Below, piece by piece: positions 9,357-17,681 of a DNA stretch of 64,000 nt. The position numbers and the translations under genes are program-made. Within the stretch, counting starts at the first letter, position 1; each line of letters opens with the position of its first letter. Under the pieces are notes generated by a model. The model was not told the origin of the DNA. It worked only from the letters and a program-made list of their open reading frames with translations, and made no database searches. The stretch lies in assembly GCA_945952045.1 (NCBI GenBank), contig CAMFHE010000012.1:1-64000 (forward strand), in the 5' to 3' direction. Source of the DNA: an uncultured Rhizobium sp. (GTDB taxonomy: Bacteria > Pseudomonadota > Alphaproteobacteria > Rhizobiales > Rhizobiaceae).

Positions 9357-10245
9357 CCGGATCGCCGGCGCGCTTCTTTCCCGCCGCCGCCTGTTGCAGG
9401 GGGCGGGCGCCATGGCCTTGACGCCGCTGCCGGCGGCCGCTGCCGGGCCGAAGATCGTCAGCCTCGACTACGGTCTTGCCTCGACGCTTCTGTCGCTCGG
9501 CGTGGTGCCGGCGGCGGTGGCTTCGCTCGCGGATTGGGACAAATGGGTGATCGAACCCGAAATGCCCAAAAGCGTTATCGATCTCGGGAGTTCCTGGGAG
9601 GTGAATTTCGAGATACTGGCGGCGCTGAAGCCGGACCTGATCCTGACGACACCTTATCTCGATCCCTCGCTGCAACGCCTGCAAAGCGTCGGCAAGGTGC
9701 TGCGCCTCGAAACCTATCAGCCGGATGGCGGCGACATCCTACCCTCGGTGACGGCAGCGACTCGCAAGCTGGCGGCGGAAATCGGCCGCGAGGCGGAGGG
9801 CGAGCGTTTTCTTGCGCAAGCGGACGTCTTCTTCGACGACTGCCGCGACCGCCTCGCCCGCAAACCGCGCCCGCCGGTGGCGCTCGTCAATTTCATGGAT
9901 GCCCGGCATGTACGCGTCTATGGCGCGCCCGGCCTTTATGACGCCGTTCTCACGCGCATCGGCATCGCCAATGTCTGGAAAGGCCCAGCCAATTACTGGG
10001 GTTTCGAGACCATTGGCATCGAAGGCCTGGCGCGGATCACCGATCCCTCGACGCAACTGATCGCGCTGGAACCGGTGCCGGGCGATGTCTTGCCGAAGCT
10101 GGCGCAAAGCCCGCTCTGGCAGGCCTTGCCCTTCGTCAAGCCCGGCCATTTCAGCGTCATGCCAAGCGCGCTGATTTTCGGCATGATCAACGAGGCCATG
10201 CGTTTCGCCCGGCTGATGACGGAACGGCTGGAGGAAACCGCATGA
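9346..10245 (+). CDS. fhuD: Ferric hydroxamate ABC transporter, periplasmic binding protein
   Basis: This 299-residue binding protein has a twin-arginine type signal (SRRRLLQGAGAMALTPLP) ending near an AAAA cleavage site, so export in folded form is likely. The mature part, starting near PKIVSLDYGLASTLLSLG, is a class III (FhuD/BtuF) substrate-binding fold with a rigid helical linker. It delivers hydroxamate-iron complexes to FhuB. The start overlaps the fhuC end and its own end overlaps fhuB by 4 bases (ATGA), which indicates translational coupling. FhuD rather than FepB is inferred from the signal type, the length and the double-length permease next to it. Confidence 0.85.
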   Translation: MFPDRIAGALLSRRRLLQGAGAMALTPLPAAAAGPKIVSLDYGLASTLLSLGVVPAAVASLADWDKWVIEPEMPKSVIDLGSSWEVNFEILAALKPDLILTTPYLDPSLQRLQSVGKVLRLETYQPDGGDILPSVTAATRKLAAEIGREAEGERFLAQADVFFDDCRDRLARKPRPPVALVNFMDARHVRVYGAPGLYDAVLTRIGIANVWKGPANYWGFETIGIEGLARITDPSTQLIALEPVPGDVLPKLAQSPLWQALPFVKPGHFSVMPSALIFGMINEAMRFARLMTERLEETA

Positions 10246-12215
10246 GCAGCATGCGCTTCGGCAACCATGCCGGATCGGCCGCCATCACGGCCGCCCTTGC
10301 AATCGCCGCCGCCCTGATCGCCTGGGCACAGGTCACGCCGGCCCTGCAAAGCGCACCTGCGAACGGCTACGACGTTGCCCGCATGGTGCTCTTCTATGCG
10401 ACGCTGCCGCGCATGGCCACCGCGCTGCTGGCCGGCGCTGCCCTTGCCTTATCCGGCGCATTGTTCCAGCAGGTGTTGCGTAATCCGCTTGCCTCGCCGA
10501 CGACGCTCGGCATTTCCGCAGGCGCCAATCTGGCGCTGGCGATCGCCACGCTGTTTTTTCCCGCGCTTCTCGGGATCGGGCGCGATCTGGTGGCCTTGAC
10601 CGGCAGCGCGGTCGCAGCCGGGCTGGTCTTCGCCATCGGCGCGCGGCGCGGCTTTTCGCCGTTCTCTCTCGTCCTGTCCGGCCTTGTCGTCGGCCTGTGG
10701 TGCGGGGCGTTTTCCGCCGTTCTTCTGCTGCTCAACGAGCGCTACCTCGTCAGCCTGTTCATCTGGGGCGCGGGGTCGCTGTCGCAGCAAAGCTGGGATA
10801 TTCCGCTTTCGCTGCTGCCGAAACTCTGCGTCATCGCGCTTCTCTCCGCTTTCCTGATGCGACCGCTGGCGCTGCTCGATCTGGGGGAGGGAGGAGCGTC
10901 GGCGCTTGGCGTATCCGTCTCGCAATTGCGCTTCATCGCCGTCGCGGCGGCAGTGGCGCTTGCCGCTTTCGTCACCAGCGCCGTCGGGGTGATCGGTTTC
11001 ATCGGCTTGGTCGCGCCGACGCTGGCGCGGCTTGCCGGCGCCAACCGCCCGCGTGAATTGCTGTTGTGGTCGAGCCTGATCGGCGCCGCCCTGCTATGGC
11101 TGGCGGATGGCGCGGTGCAATATTTCGCCGGCTCCCTGTCGGACTTTCTGCCGACCGGCGCCGTCACCGCGATTTTTGGATCGCCCTTGCTGCTTCTGCT
11201 GCTGCCACGCCTGAAAATCCGCCATCGCGGTGTCGAGGCCCCACGCCAACGGGCAAAGCGGCGCGGGCTGGATCGCAAGCTCGCCCTGCCGGTTCTGCTC
11301 GGCCTGATCCTGGCTCTGACGATCGGGCTACTGCTCGGCCGTGGTCTCGATGCCGCATGGGCCTGGCTTGATCCGCTATCATCGGGCGACATTCTCTCCT
11401 TGCGCATGCCAAAAGTGTTTGCGGCCTTTGCATCCGGGGCAGCACTGGCTGTCGCCGGCACCATCCTGCAACGGCTGACCGGCAATGAGATGGCGAGCCC
11501 GGAAGTGCTCGGCATCAGCGCCGGCGCCACATTCGGCGTCGTGATTGCCGTCTTTGTCGTGGCTTCACCGGGTCTTTCGGCACAGCTCGGTTTTGCCGCT
11601 CTCGGTTCGCTGGCGGTGCTGGCGATTATCTTTCTCATGGGGTTGCGCAGCGGCCTTGCGCCGGAACGCGTGCTGCTGGCCGGCATTGCGCTCAGCGCCA
11701 TGGTCGATGCGGTCGTCGGCATTCTCTCGGCGACCGGCGATCCCCGCGCGATCTTCCTGATGCGCTGGATGAGCGGCTCGACCTACAATGTCGATGCCGC
11801 AACCGCAGGGGCCGTTGCCATCGTCGCCGCAATTCTGATCGTCGTGGCGGTCTCTTCGCGGCGCTGGCTGGATATCCTGCCCCTCGGCGCTTCGGCGGCC
11901 AGCGCGCTCGGCCTGCCGCTGACCTTCGCGCGGCTGATGCTGTTCGGTCTTGCCGGACTTTTGAGCGCCGCGGCCACCTTGAGCGTCGGCCCCTTAAGCT
12001 TCATCGGACTGATGGCCCCGCATCTGGCGCGCGAGGCCGGCTTTTTTCGCGCCCGGCCGCAGATGATCGTAGCGGCGGCCTTCGGCGGCGGCCTTATGGT
12101 GCTGGCCGATTGGGCCGGGCGAACGATCGCCTATCCCTACCAGATTCCCGCCGGTCTCGTCTCCGCCCTGATCGGCGCGCCGTTCCTGATGCTGATGTTG
12201 CGCCGAAAGGCTTGA
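10242..12215 (+). CDS. fhuB: Ferric hydroxamate ABC transporter, double-length permease
   Basis: This 657-residue inner-membrane protein is made of two FecCD-type permease halves (about 1-320 and 345-657). Each half has its own GISAGA motif (near residues 90 and 430) and about ten hydrophobic segments. The duplicated architecture is diagnostic of FhuB. It forms the import channel driven by FhuC. The start codon overlaps the fhuD stop. No TonB-dependent receptor gene is adjacent, so the outer-membrane step must be encoded elsewhere. The 88 bases after its stop hold no obvious terminator before the next small gene. Confidence 0.92.
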   Translation: MSSMRFGNHAGSAAITAALAIAAALIAWAQVTPALQSAPANGYDVARMVLFYATLPRMATALLAGAALALSGALFQQVLRNPLASPTTLGISAGANLALAIATLFFPALLGIGRDLVALTGSAVAAGLVFAIGARRGFSPFSLVLSGLVVGLWCGAFSAVLLLLNERYLVSLFIWGAGSLSQQSWDIPLSLLPKLCVIALLSAFLMRPLALLDLGEGGASALGVSVSQLRFIAVAAAVALAAFVTSAVGVIGFIGLVAPTLARLAGANRPRELLLWSSLIGAALLWLADGAVQYFAGSLSDFLPTGAVTAIFGSPLLLLLLPRLKIRHRGVEAPRQRAKRRGLDRKLALPVLLGLILALTIGLLLGRGLDAAWAWLDPLSSGDILSLRMPKVFAAFASGAALAVAGTILQRLTGNEMASPEVLGISAGATFGVVIAVFVVASPGLSAQLGFAALGSLAVLAIIFLMGLRSGLAPERVLLAGIALSAMVDAVVGILSATGDPRAIFLMRWMSGSTYNVDAATAGAVAIVAAILIVVAVSSRRWLDILPLGASAASALGLPLTFARLMLFGLAGLLSAAATLSVGPLSFIGLMAPHLAREAGFFRARPQMIVAAAFGGGLMVLADWAGRTIAYPYQIPAGLVSALIGAPFLMLMLRRKA

Positions 12216-12303
12216 TTCACCGGCAATCGAACGCTTTTCCGGCTGGCGCGTTCTGTTTCACAGCAAAAACTGAAGGACAGAACGATCGCAAGGAGGCGAG
12301 ACG

Positions 12304-12711
12304 ATGACCAATATCCGTACGCATGGTTTCGATACGGAGGCACAATTGCAGGAACATCTGGCGGAAATGGAAGCCGAAACGACGGGAGAGGCGGATCTCG
12401 CCGTCCGTCCCGTCGATCTTGCCCAGATGCGCGAGGAACGCACGCTCGCCAAGCTGCGCAGCGATATCGAAACCTTGCGGCGACAGGTGGCGTTGGTCAA
12501 GGAAGAGACGGCGATGCTGGCAAAGAGCAGCGTGCAACGCGTCGATGACAACGCCCATCGCCAGCTTGGCGACTATCCCTGGCTGAAACTCGCCGGCGCC
12601 ATGGCGGCAAGCTTTCTGGCCGGTCGTCTTCTCCGGAAGCTGCCTTTCGGTTCCCTTGCGACCGTTGCCCTACCGCTTGTCACCGCGCGACTGGCAGACC
12701 GCTCCCGCTGA
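12304..12711 (+). CDS. Small hypothetical protein with coiled-coil and C-terminal hydrophobic segment
   Basis: I do not recognise a named family for this 135-residue protein. The N-terminal 80 residues are acidic and helical, with a heptad-like stretch (LAKLRSDIETLRRQVALVKE) suggesting a coiled coil. A C-terminal hydrophobic region (LKLAGAMAASFLAGRLLRK and following) could anchor it in the membrane, similar in layout to ElaB/DUF883-type ribosome or membrane-tethering proteins. A strong AAGGAGG ribosome site precedes the ATG. A bidirectional terminator follows 9 bases after the stop codon. It may be co-transcribed with fhuB or have its own promoter. Confidence 0.7.
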   Translation: MTNIRTHGFDTEAQLQEHLAEMEAETTGEADLAVRPVDLAQMREERTLAKLRSDIETLRRQVALVKEETAMLAKSSVQRVDDNAHRQLGDYPWLKLAGAMAASFLAGRLLRKLPFGSLATVALPLVTARLADRSR

Positions 12712-12720
12712 CATAAAAAA

Positions 12721-12746
12721 TGCGCCGCATGTTTCCATGCGGCGCA
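12721..12746. terminator. Bidirectional rho-independent terminator
   Basis: An 11-bp perfect stem (TGCGCCGCATG) with a TTTC loop lies between the convergent genes at 12304-12711 and 12768-13181. A run of six A precedes it on the plus strand, which is a T-run for transcripts coming from the minus-strand BA14K gene, so the minus-strand direction is the stronger terminator. Confidence 0.75.
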
Positions 12747-12767
12747 GTCTCAAACCCGTCGGGCCGA

Positions 12768-13181
12768 TTAATAATAGGGCGAACGGCATTCGGCGCGAAT
12801 GCCGGCGCGCGGCACATAGGTATTGTCCGAAGCGCGATACGTGCGATAGCGCGAGGCGCACCAGTCGTAGTGACGCGGATTGACGCCAGCTTCGGCCGGG
12901 CGCGAATCGGCAATGGCGCCGCCGATCACCGCACCGGCGCCGAAGGCAGCCAAAGGATACCACCAGCCGTCCGAATGACGACGATAGCCAGGCCGATGAT
13001 AGCGATAGCCGCGCTGCCCATGATACCAGCCGCGACGATCGCGATACTGGACCGTCTCGACATCGGTCTGCTTATGAACTTGCGGGACGACGAGCGGCGC
13101 AGCGCTGACCGGAATGGCAGAGGTTGCAGCCATCAGCGCCGCCAAAGCACCGGCGACCCATGTCTTCTTGAATATGGGCAT
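12768..13181 (-). CDS. BA14K family secreted protein
   Basis: This 137-residue protein has a Sec signal (MPIFKKTWVAGALAALMA to about SAAP) and a C-terminal BA14K domain with conserved Trp/Cys/Arg/Tyr positions (HYDWCASRYRTYRASDNTYV and a final Cys). The family was first seen as a Brucella immunoreactive 14-kDa protein and is common in rhizobia as small envelope proteins with lectin-like claims. The middle has a Tyr/Arg/His-rich stretch and a short Gly/Ala-rich hydrophobic segment (AAFGAGAVIGGAIA). The ATG at 13181 is preferred because an ACAGGAG site is 7 bases before it. Confidence 0.82.
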   Translation of the reverse strand: MPIFKKTWVAGALAALMAATSAIPVSAAPLVVPQVHKQTDVETVQYRDRRGWYHGQRGYRYHRPGYRRHSDGWWYPLAAFGAGAVIGGAIADSRPAEAGVNPRHYDWCASRYRTYRASDNTYVPRAGIRAECRSPYY

Positions 13182-13254
13182 GATCATTCTCCTGTGGGGA
13201 CACAGGCTATTAATCCATTCGGGTGGCGATGGTTCCATTGAATGTATGCATACG

Positions 13255-13283
13255 AAAAGGCCGTCCCGACGAGGAACGGCCTT
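13255..13283 (-). terminator. Rho-independent terminator of the YciE-like gene
   Basis: An AAGGCCGT/ACGGCCTT stem with an 11-base loop is followed on the minus strand by TTTT. It lies 26 bases after the stop codon of the minus-strand ferritin-like gene. Confidence 0.7.
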
Positions 13284-13308
13284 GATTGCTTTAAGATTGG
13301 CTGAAGTA

Positions 13309-13806
13309 TCAGGCTGCCTTCGCCTTGCTGTTCGCTGCGGTTTCGGCAAGCTGCGACAGCTTTTTGTCGGTCGCCTGTTCTTCCTTCAGCGTGGCTTCGA
13401 GAAGTGGCACAGCCTCCTTGAGTCCGAGCTGTTTTGCCCAGGCGATCAACGTGCCATAGCGCGCCATCTCGTAATGCTCGACGGCCTGGGCCGAAGAAAT
13501 CAGGCCAGCATCCAGCGCCGGAGTGCCCTTGAATTCCTCCGAAACTTCGTCAGCCTCGGCAATGATCCCCTGAATGGCCTCGCAGGTCTTGCCGCGCGCC
13601 GGCTTGCCCAGCATTTCGAAAACCTGCTCAAGACGCTCGATTTGGCCCTGGGTTTCATCGCGATGCTTCAGGAAGCTGGCCTTTCCTTCTTCCGACTGGG
13701 CCGCGCGCGCCATCTTGGGAAGGGCTTTTAGAATCTGCTTTTCCGCGTAATATATGTCTTTGAGCGTGTCTAGGAACAGATCGTTCAACGTCTTTTCGGT
13801 GGCCAT
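13309..13806 (-). CDS. YciE/YciF ferritin-like family protein (DUF892)
   Basis: This 165-residue all-helical protein belongs to the DUF892 (YciE/YciF) group. Typical features are the opening TLNDLFLDTLKDIYYAEKQI, HRDET and EHYEMARYGTL, whose Glu and His residues lie where ferritin-like proteins bind metal. Such proteins are usually stress-induced. The ATG at 13806 follows a consensus GAAGGAGGAATTC. The C-terminus is Ala/Lys-rich. It is monocistronic with its own terminator, and the LacI-type gene upstream ends 33 bases before its start. Confidence 0.88.
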   Translation of the reverse strand: MATEKTLNDLFLDTLKDIYYAEKQILKALPKMARAAQSEEGKASFLKHRDETQGQIERLEQVFEMLGKPARGKTCEAIQGIIAEADEVSEEFKGTPALDAGLISSAQAVEHYEMARYGTLIAWAKQLGLKEAVPLLEATLKEEQATDKKLSQLAETAANSKAKAA

Positions 13807-13839
13807 GAATTCCTCCTTCAGGATGGGATGCACGGCGAG

Positions 13840-14946
13840 TCAAACACTGTTGTCCAAGCTTTGTTCCAAGGCAGTTTCAGTCGGCGCAGGCCCGACCGAG
13901 CCGCGTGCGATCAGAACGGTTTCGAGCGTCACATGCGAGGGCGCGCCACCTTCGCCCTTCAGCCGGTCGATCAGCATCCGCGCTGCGGTTTCCCCGATTT
14001 GGTAGACCGGCTGGCGGATGACCGTCACCGGCGGCGAGGTCACCGAGGTCCAGTCGGCGTCGTGGAAACAGACGAGCGACAGATCCTGCGGCAATTGCAG
14101 GCCAAGCTCGCGGGCAAGCCGAAAGATTTCGAGCGCGATCAAGCTGTCCGACGCGATGATCGCCGTTGGCGGCGTCTTGGCCTCGAGCAGGCTGCGTGCC
14201 TGCGCGCGGGTCTGTTTCACGCTCGTGGCCCCGAGCTTCACGAAGCTGCCCATGCCCTCGATGCCAGCCTCCGCGCCGGCCTTGAGAAAGCCGGCAACGC
14301 GGGCACGCACCGATCCGGTATAGAGATCGTCGAGTGTCTGGAAACGATGATCGGGCGTATCGCAGGCGGTGAGATAGACGATGCGGCGATGACCCTGGCC
14401 GACCAGCAGCCGCGTCACCGCTTCGCCCGCCTGGAAATCGTCGGCGGTCACCGCATCGACAGCCAAGCCCTCGACGGCGCGGTCGAGCAGAACGAGCGGG
14501 CGGCCCGAGCGCTCGATGTCGCGTAGATGCTCGATATCGCTGTCGCGGGCCGGCGAGACGATCAGCCCGTCGACCCGCTTGGCGACCAGCGTCTTCACCG
14601 CTGCCTTTTCCGCCGCGATCTCCTCGCCGGAATTGATGAGGATCACGTTAAAGCCGGCCAGCCGCGCCGCATCGGTGATGCCGCGCACGGCCGAGCTGAA
14701 GAACGGGTTTTCGATATCGCCGACGACAACCCCGATGGTGCCGGAGCGGCCGGTGGTCATGCTGCGCGCCAGCTCGTTCGGGCGGTAGTCGAGCGTTTTC
14801 GCAGCGGAGAGAACGTCTGCGCGCACCTTGTCGCTGACGGTTCCGTATCCGCCGAGAACGCGCGCCGCGGTTGCCTTCGAAACGCCGGCGGCCCGCGCCA
14901 CGTCGGCGACGGTCACGGAGGGCGCTTTGCCTTGATCCTGTTCCAT
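13840..14946 (-). CDS. LacI family transcriptional regulator
   Basis: This 368-residue repressor has an N-terminal LacI helix-turn-helix (VTVADVARAAGVSKATAARV, residues 11-30), the hinge RPNELARSM, and a periplasmic-binding-protein-like effector domain (about 70-345). It is divergent from an amino-acid-type ABC operon. Two copies of a GAGACCGGTCTC-type palindrome sit in the 229-base gap between them, so it most likely represses that operon and perhaps itself. There is no clear ribosome site before the ATG. The effector is not evident. Confidence 0.87.
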   Translation of the reverse strand: MEQDQGKAPSVTVADVARAAGVSKATAARVLGGYGTVSDKVRADVLSAAKTLDYRPNELARSMTTGRSGTIGVVVGDIENPFFSSAVRGITDAARLAGFNVILINSGEEIAAEKAAVKTLVAKRVDGLIVSPARDSDIEHLRDIERSGRPLVLLDRAVEGLAVDAVTADDFQAGEAVTRLLVGQGHRRIVYLTACDTPDHRFQTLDDLYTGSVRARVAGFLKAGAEAGIEGMGSFVKLGATSVKQTRAQARSLLEAKTPPTAIIASDSLIALEIFRLARELGLQLPQDLSLVCFHDADWTSVTSPPVTVIRQPVYQIGETAARMLIDRLKGEGGAPSHVTLETVLIARGSVGPAPTETALEQSLDNSV

Positions 14947-14968
14947 GACCGAAGCTTTACAAGAGATA

Positions 14969-14995
14969 TTGACGAGCGGTCAATGCGAATATAAC
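14969..14995 (+). promoter_or_regulatory. Candidate promoter of the amino-acid-type ABC operon
   Basis: TTGACG at 14969-14974 and TATAAC at 14990-14995, 15 bases apart, resemble sigma-70 elements. The -35 also forms one arm of a TTGAC-N5-GTCAA inverted repeat. Both putative repressor palindromes lie just downstream, where bound repressor would block initiation. The spacing is shorter than ideal. Confidence 0.4.
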
Positions 14996-15012
14996 AATCG
15001 TCAAATCAGAAA

Positions 15013-15046
15013 GAGACCGGTCTCAATGAGGAAAGAAACCGGTCTC
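15013..15046. promoter_or_regulatory. Tandem LacI-type operators
   Basis: A perfect 12-bp palindrome GAGACCGGTCTC (15013-15024) is followed by GAAACCGGTCTC (15035-15046), which differs at one base. The centres are exactly 22 bp apart, two helical turns, so two repressor dimers would bind the same DNA face. The central CCGG with flanking symmetric bases is typical of LacI-family sites. They lie between the divergent LacI gene and the ABC operon. Confidence 0.6.
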
Positions 15047-15175
15047 AGAGGGATAAGCACTGAATCCGGACGGCAGCAGCGGGCAGCCGGACGCGCGGGT
15101 CGACGCTGCCGTCCGCCAGCGACCTTGCGCGTTCGTTCGCCCGGCAAATAACCACCAGAGCAGGAGAACAAACTG

Positions 15176-16012
15176 ATGACCACTGCAGCTACAACTCGAG
15201 GCATTGTCGGCCGGATGCGCGCCGCAGCCCTTGCCCTGACGCTTGCCGTTTCCGGCGGCCTCGCCAACACGGCGCTCGCCGACGACAATCCGCTCGGCCT
15301 CATCGACGCCAAGACGATCAGCGTCGGCACCATGGGCGACGCCAAGCCCTACACCTTCACCACCGCCGACGGCAATTTCACCGGTTTCGACATCGAGCTT
15401 TTCCTGAACGTCGCCGAGCGCATGGGCTTCAAGAAGGATCAGGTGATCTTCACCGGCCAGGAATTCTCGGCCCTGATGCCCTCGGTCGCCAATGGCCGTT
15501 TCGACGTCGCCGTCGCCGCCATCGGCACGACGGAAGCCCGCAAGAAGACCGTCGATTTCTCCGATGGTTACCTCGCCGGCTACCTCTCCGTTCTGACCCC
15601 GGAAGCGGCGATCAAGGATGCCTCCGGGCTCAAGGGCAAGCGCCTCGGCGTCGTGCAGGGCACGCTGCAGGAAATCTACGCCCAGAAGAACTTTACCGAT
15701 GCCGATCTGGTGAAATTCCCCGACAACAATTCCGCCGTCGTGGCGCTCAACAACGGCACGGTCGATGCCCACTTCCTCGATTACGAGGCCGCCAAGGACT
15801 ACACCACCCGCTATCCGACGCTGAAAGTGGCGATCAACATCCCGAGCTTCGACGCACCGGCCGGCTTCGTCATTCGCCAGGGCAATGACGCGCTGAAGGC
15901 CGCGCTCAACAAGGCGCTGCATGAGGCCATGCAGGACGGAACCTGGAAGACGCTTTACGAAAAGTGGTTCCCGGGCTCGCCGATGCCGGATGAATATCTT
16001 CCCAAGAAGTAA
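15176..16012 (+). CDS. Amino-acid-type ABC transporter substrate-binding protein (family 3)
   Basis: This 278-residue periplasmic protein has a Sec signal ([20 protein letters not shown], cleavage near ALA-DD) and the bacterial solute-binding family 3 fold of polar amino-acid and opine binders: [17 protein letters not shown] near the start and [17 protein letters not shown] in the middle. It delivers substrate to the fused permease-ATPase gene downstream; a GC-rich stem-loop follows its stop codon. The downstream DAO-type oxidase suggests that the imported compound is an amino acid or amine that is oxidised in the cytosol. The ATG follows AGGAG at about 10 bases; an internal ATG at 15215 is possible. 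Confidence 0.88.
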   Translation: MTTAATTRGIVGRMRAAALALTLAVSGGLANTALADDNPLGLIDAKTISVGTMGDAKPYTFTTADGNFTGFDIELFLNVAERMGFKKDQVIFTGQEFSALMPSVANGRFDVAVAAIGTTEARKKTVDFSDGYLAGYLSVLTPEAAIKDASGLKGKRLGVVQGTLQEIYAQKNFTDADLVKFPDNNSAVVALNNGTVDAHFLDYEAAKDYTTRYPTLKVAINIPSFDAPAGFVIRQGNDALKAALNKALHEAMQDGTWKTLYEKWFPGSPMPDEYLPKK

Positions 16013-16019
16013 GCCGCGC

Positions 16020-16047
16020 GGCCCCGGTCCGTGCGCGGGCCGGGGCC
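16020..16047 (+). repeat. Intercistronic stem-loop after the binding-protein gene
   Basis: GGCCCCGG and CCGGGGCC form an 8-bp GC stem with a 12-base loop, 7 bases after the binding-protein stop codon. There is no T-run. Such structures usually stabilise the binding-protein mRNA and lower expression of the membrane components. Confidence 0.55.
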
Positions 16048-16083
16048 ATGAACGCCCTGAGACCTATTGCGATCCCTGGCGCT

Positions 16084-16100
16084 GATCCCGGCCCGGGATC
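16084..16100. repeat. Second intercistronic inverted repeat
   Basis: GATCCCG-GCC-CGGGATC is a perfect 7-bp inverted repeat with a 3-base loop. It lies between the binding-protein gene and the fused permease-ATPase gene, 48 bases before the latter's start codon. Confidence 0.45.
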
Positions 16101-16148
16101 ATTCAAAAAGGCGGCTACGGCCTGCGCTTTCCTGAGGGAATTTTACGG

Positions 16149-17660
16149 ATGAACTGGCTCGAAAACCTGCGCCGAAGCTTCCTCGATTGGGATGCGATGG
16201 CCGAGGTGCTGCCGACCATGATCACGGTCGGCCTGAAAAATACGCTGATCCTTGCCGCCGCCTCCACCGTGCTCGGCGTGATCATCGGCATGATCCTGGC
16301 GATCATGGGCATTTCGCGCTCGCCCTGGCTGCGCATTCCCGCCCGCGTCTATACCGATATCTTTCGCGGCCTGCCGGCCATCGTCACCATCCTCTTGATC
16401 GGGCAGGGCTTTGCCCGCATCGGGCGCGATCTCTTCGGGCCTTCTCCCTATCCGCTCGGCATTCTCGCGCTCAGCCTGATCGCCGGCGCCTATATCGGCG
16501 AGATCTTTCGCTCCGGCATCCAGAGCGTCGATCGCGGCCAGATGGAGGCCTGCCGGGCGCTGTCGATGAGCTACGGGCAGGGCATGCGCCTCATCGTCGT
16601 ACCGCAGGGCATCCGCCGCGTGCTGCCGGCGCTGGTCAACCAGTTCATCGGCAACGTCAAGGATTCGAGCCTTGTCTATTTCCTGGGCCTGCTGGCCTCC
16701 GAGCGCGAAATCTTTCGTGTTGGTCAGGACCATGCCGTTGTCACCGGCAACCTGTCGCCGCTGCTGATGGCTGGCGTCTTCTATCTCGTCATCACCGTGC
16801 CGCTCACCCATCTCGTCAATTTCATCGACAACCGCCTGCGCATCGGCAAGCAACGGCCATCCACCGTCACCAGCGGCATGGAGGAAGTCAGCGAGCTCGA
16901 GGGCGCAAAACGCGGAGAGGCCGGCCCGGTGTTCAAGGGCGGCAGCCTCGACGTGCGCAATCTCAGCATGGCCTATGGCGAGCTGGAGGTGCTGAAAGGC
17001 GTCGATCTCACGGTCAAGCCCGGCAGCGTCACCTGCATCATCGGCCCCTCGGGTTCGGGCAAGTCGACGCTGCTGCGCTGCCTCAACCGCCTCGTCGAAC
17101 CCAAGGCTGGCGACATCCTCATCGATGGCGACAGCATCCTGACCATGAAGCCGGAAAAGCTGCGCCGTCGCGTCGGCATGGTGTTCCAGCATTTCAACCT
17201 GTTCCCGGATCACACGGCGCTGGAAAACGTCATGCTGTCGCCGAACAAGATCAAGGGCCTGTCGCAGGAAGAGGCCGAACGCATCGCCAAAGCGCGGCTG
17301 TCGGATGTGGGTCTGGCGAGCCGCCAGCATCATCGCCCCGGCGGCCTCTCCGGCGGCCAGCAGCAGCGCGTCGCCATCGCCCGCGCACTGGCCATGGAGC
17401 CGGAAGTCATCCTCTTCGACGAGGTGACCAGCGCGCTTGATCCCGAACTGGTCAAGGGCGTGCTGAACCTGATGGCCGATCTCGGCAGCCAAGGCATGAC
17501 CATGGTGGTCGTCACCCATGAAATGGGCTTTGCCCGTCGCGTCGCCGATCAGGTCGTGTTCATGGACGAGGGCCGCATCGTCGAGGTCGGCCCGCCCGAC
17601 CAGATCTTCGACGCGCCGCAGAGCCCGCGCCTCAAGCGCTTCCTTGCCGAAGTGCTGTGA
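16149..17660 (+). CDS. Fused ABC permease-ATPase for polar amino acids
   Basis: This single 503-residue polypeptide joins a HisM/GlnP-type permease (about 1-230, with the EAA loop [20 protein letters not shown] at 113-132) to a GlnQ-type ATPase (about 265-503, Walker [10 protein letters not shown] at 299-307, Walker [13 protein letters not shown]). A short charged linker (about 235-262) joins them. The two functions are normally separate genes, so a dimer of this protein would supply both permease and both ATPase subunits of an importer. Its binding protein is the upstream gene and an FAD oxidase follows 21 bases downstream. Confidence 0.9.
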   Translation: MNWLENLRRSFLDWDAMAEVLPTMITVGLKNTLILAAASTVLGVIIGMILAIMGISRSPWLRIPARVYTDIFRGLPAIVTILLIGQGFARIGRDLFGPSPYPLGILALSLIAGAYIGEIFRSGIQSVDRGQMEACRALSMSYGQGMRLIVVPQGIRRVLPALVNQFIGNVKDSSLVYFLGLLASEREIFRVGQDHAVVTGNLSPLLMAGVFYLVITVPLTHLVNFIDNRLRIGKQRPSTVTSGMEEVSELEGAKRGEAGPVFKGGSLDVRNLSMAYGELEVLKGVDLTVKPGSVTCIIGPSGSGKSTLLRCLNRLVEPKAGDILIDGDSILTMKPEKLRRRVGMVFQHFNLFPDHTALENVMLSPNKIKGLSQEEAERIAKARLSDVGLASRQHHRPGGLSGGQQQRVAIARALAMEPEVILFDEVTSALDPELVKGVLNLMADLGSQGMTMVVVTHEMGFARRVADQVVFMDEGRIVEVGPPDQIFDAPQSPRLKRFLAEVL

Positions 17661-17681
17661 TCGCTCCCCAATACTCCCGAA

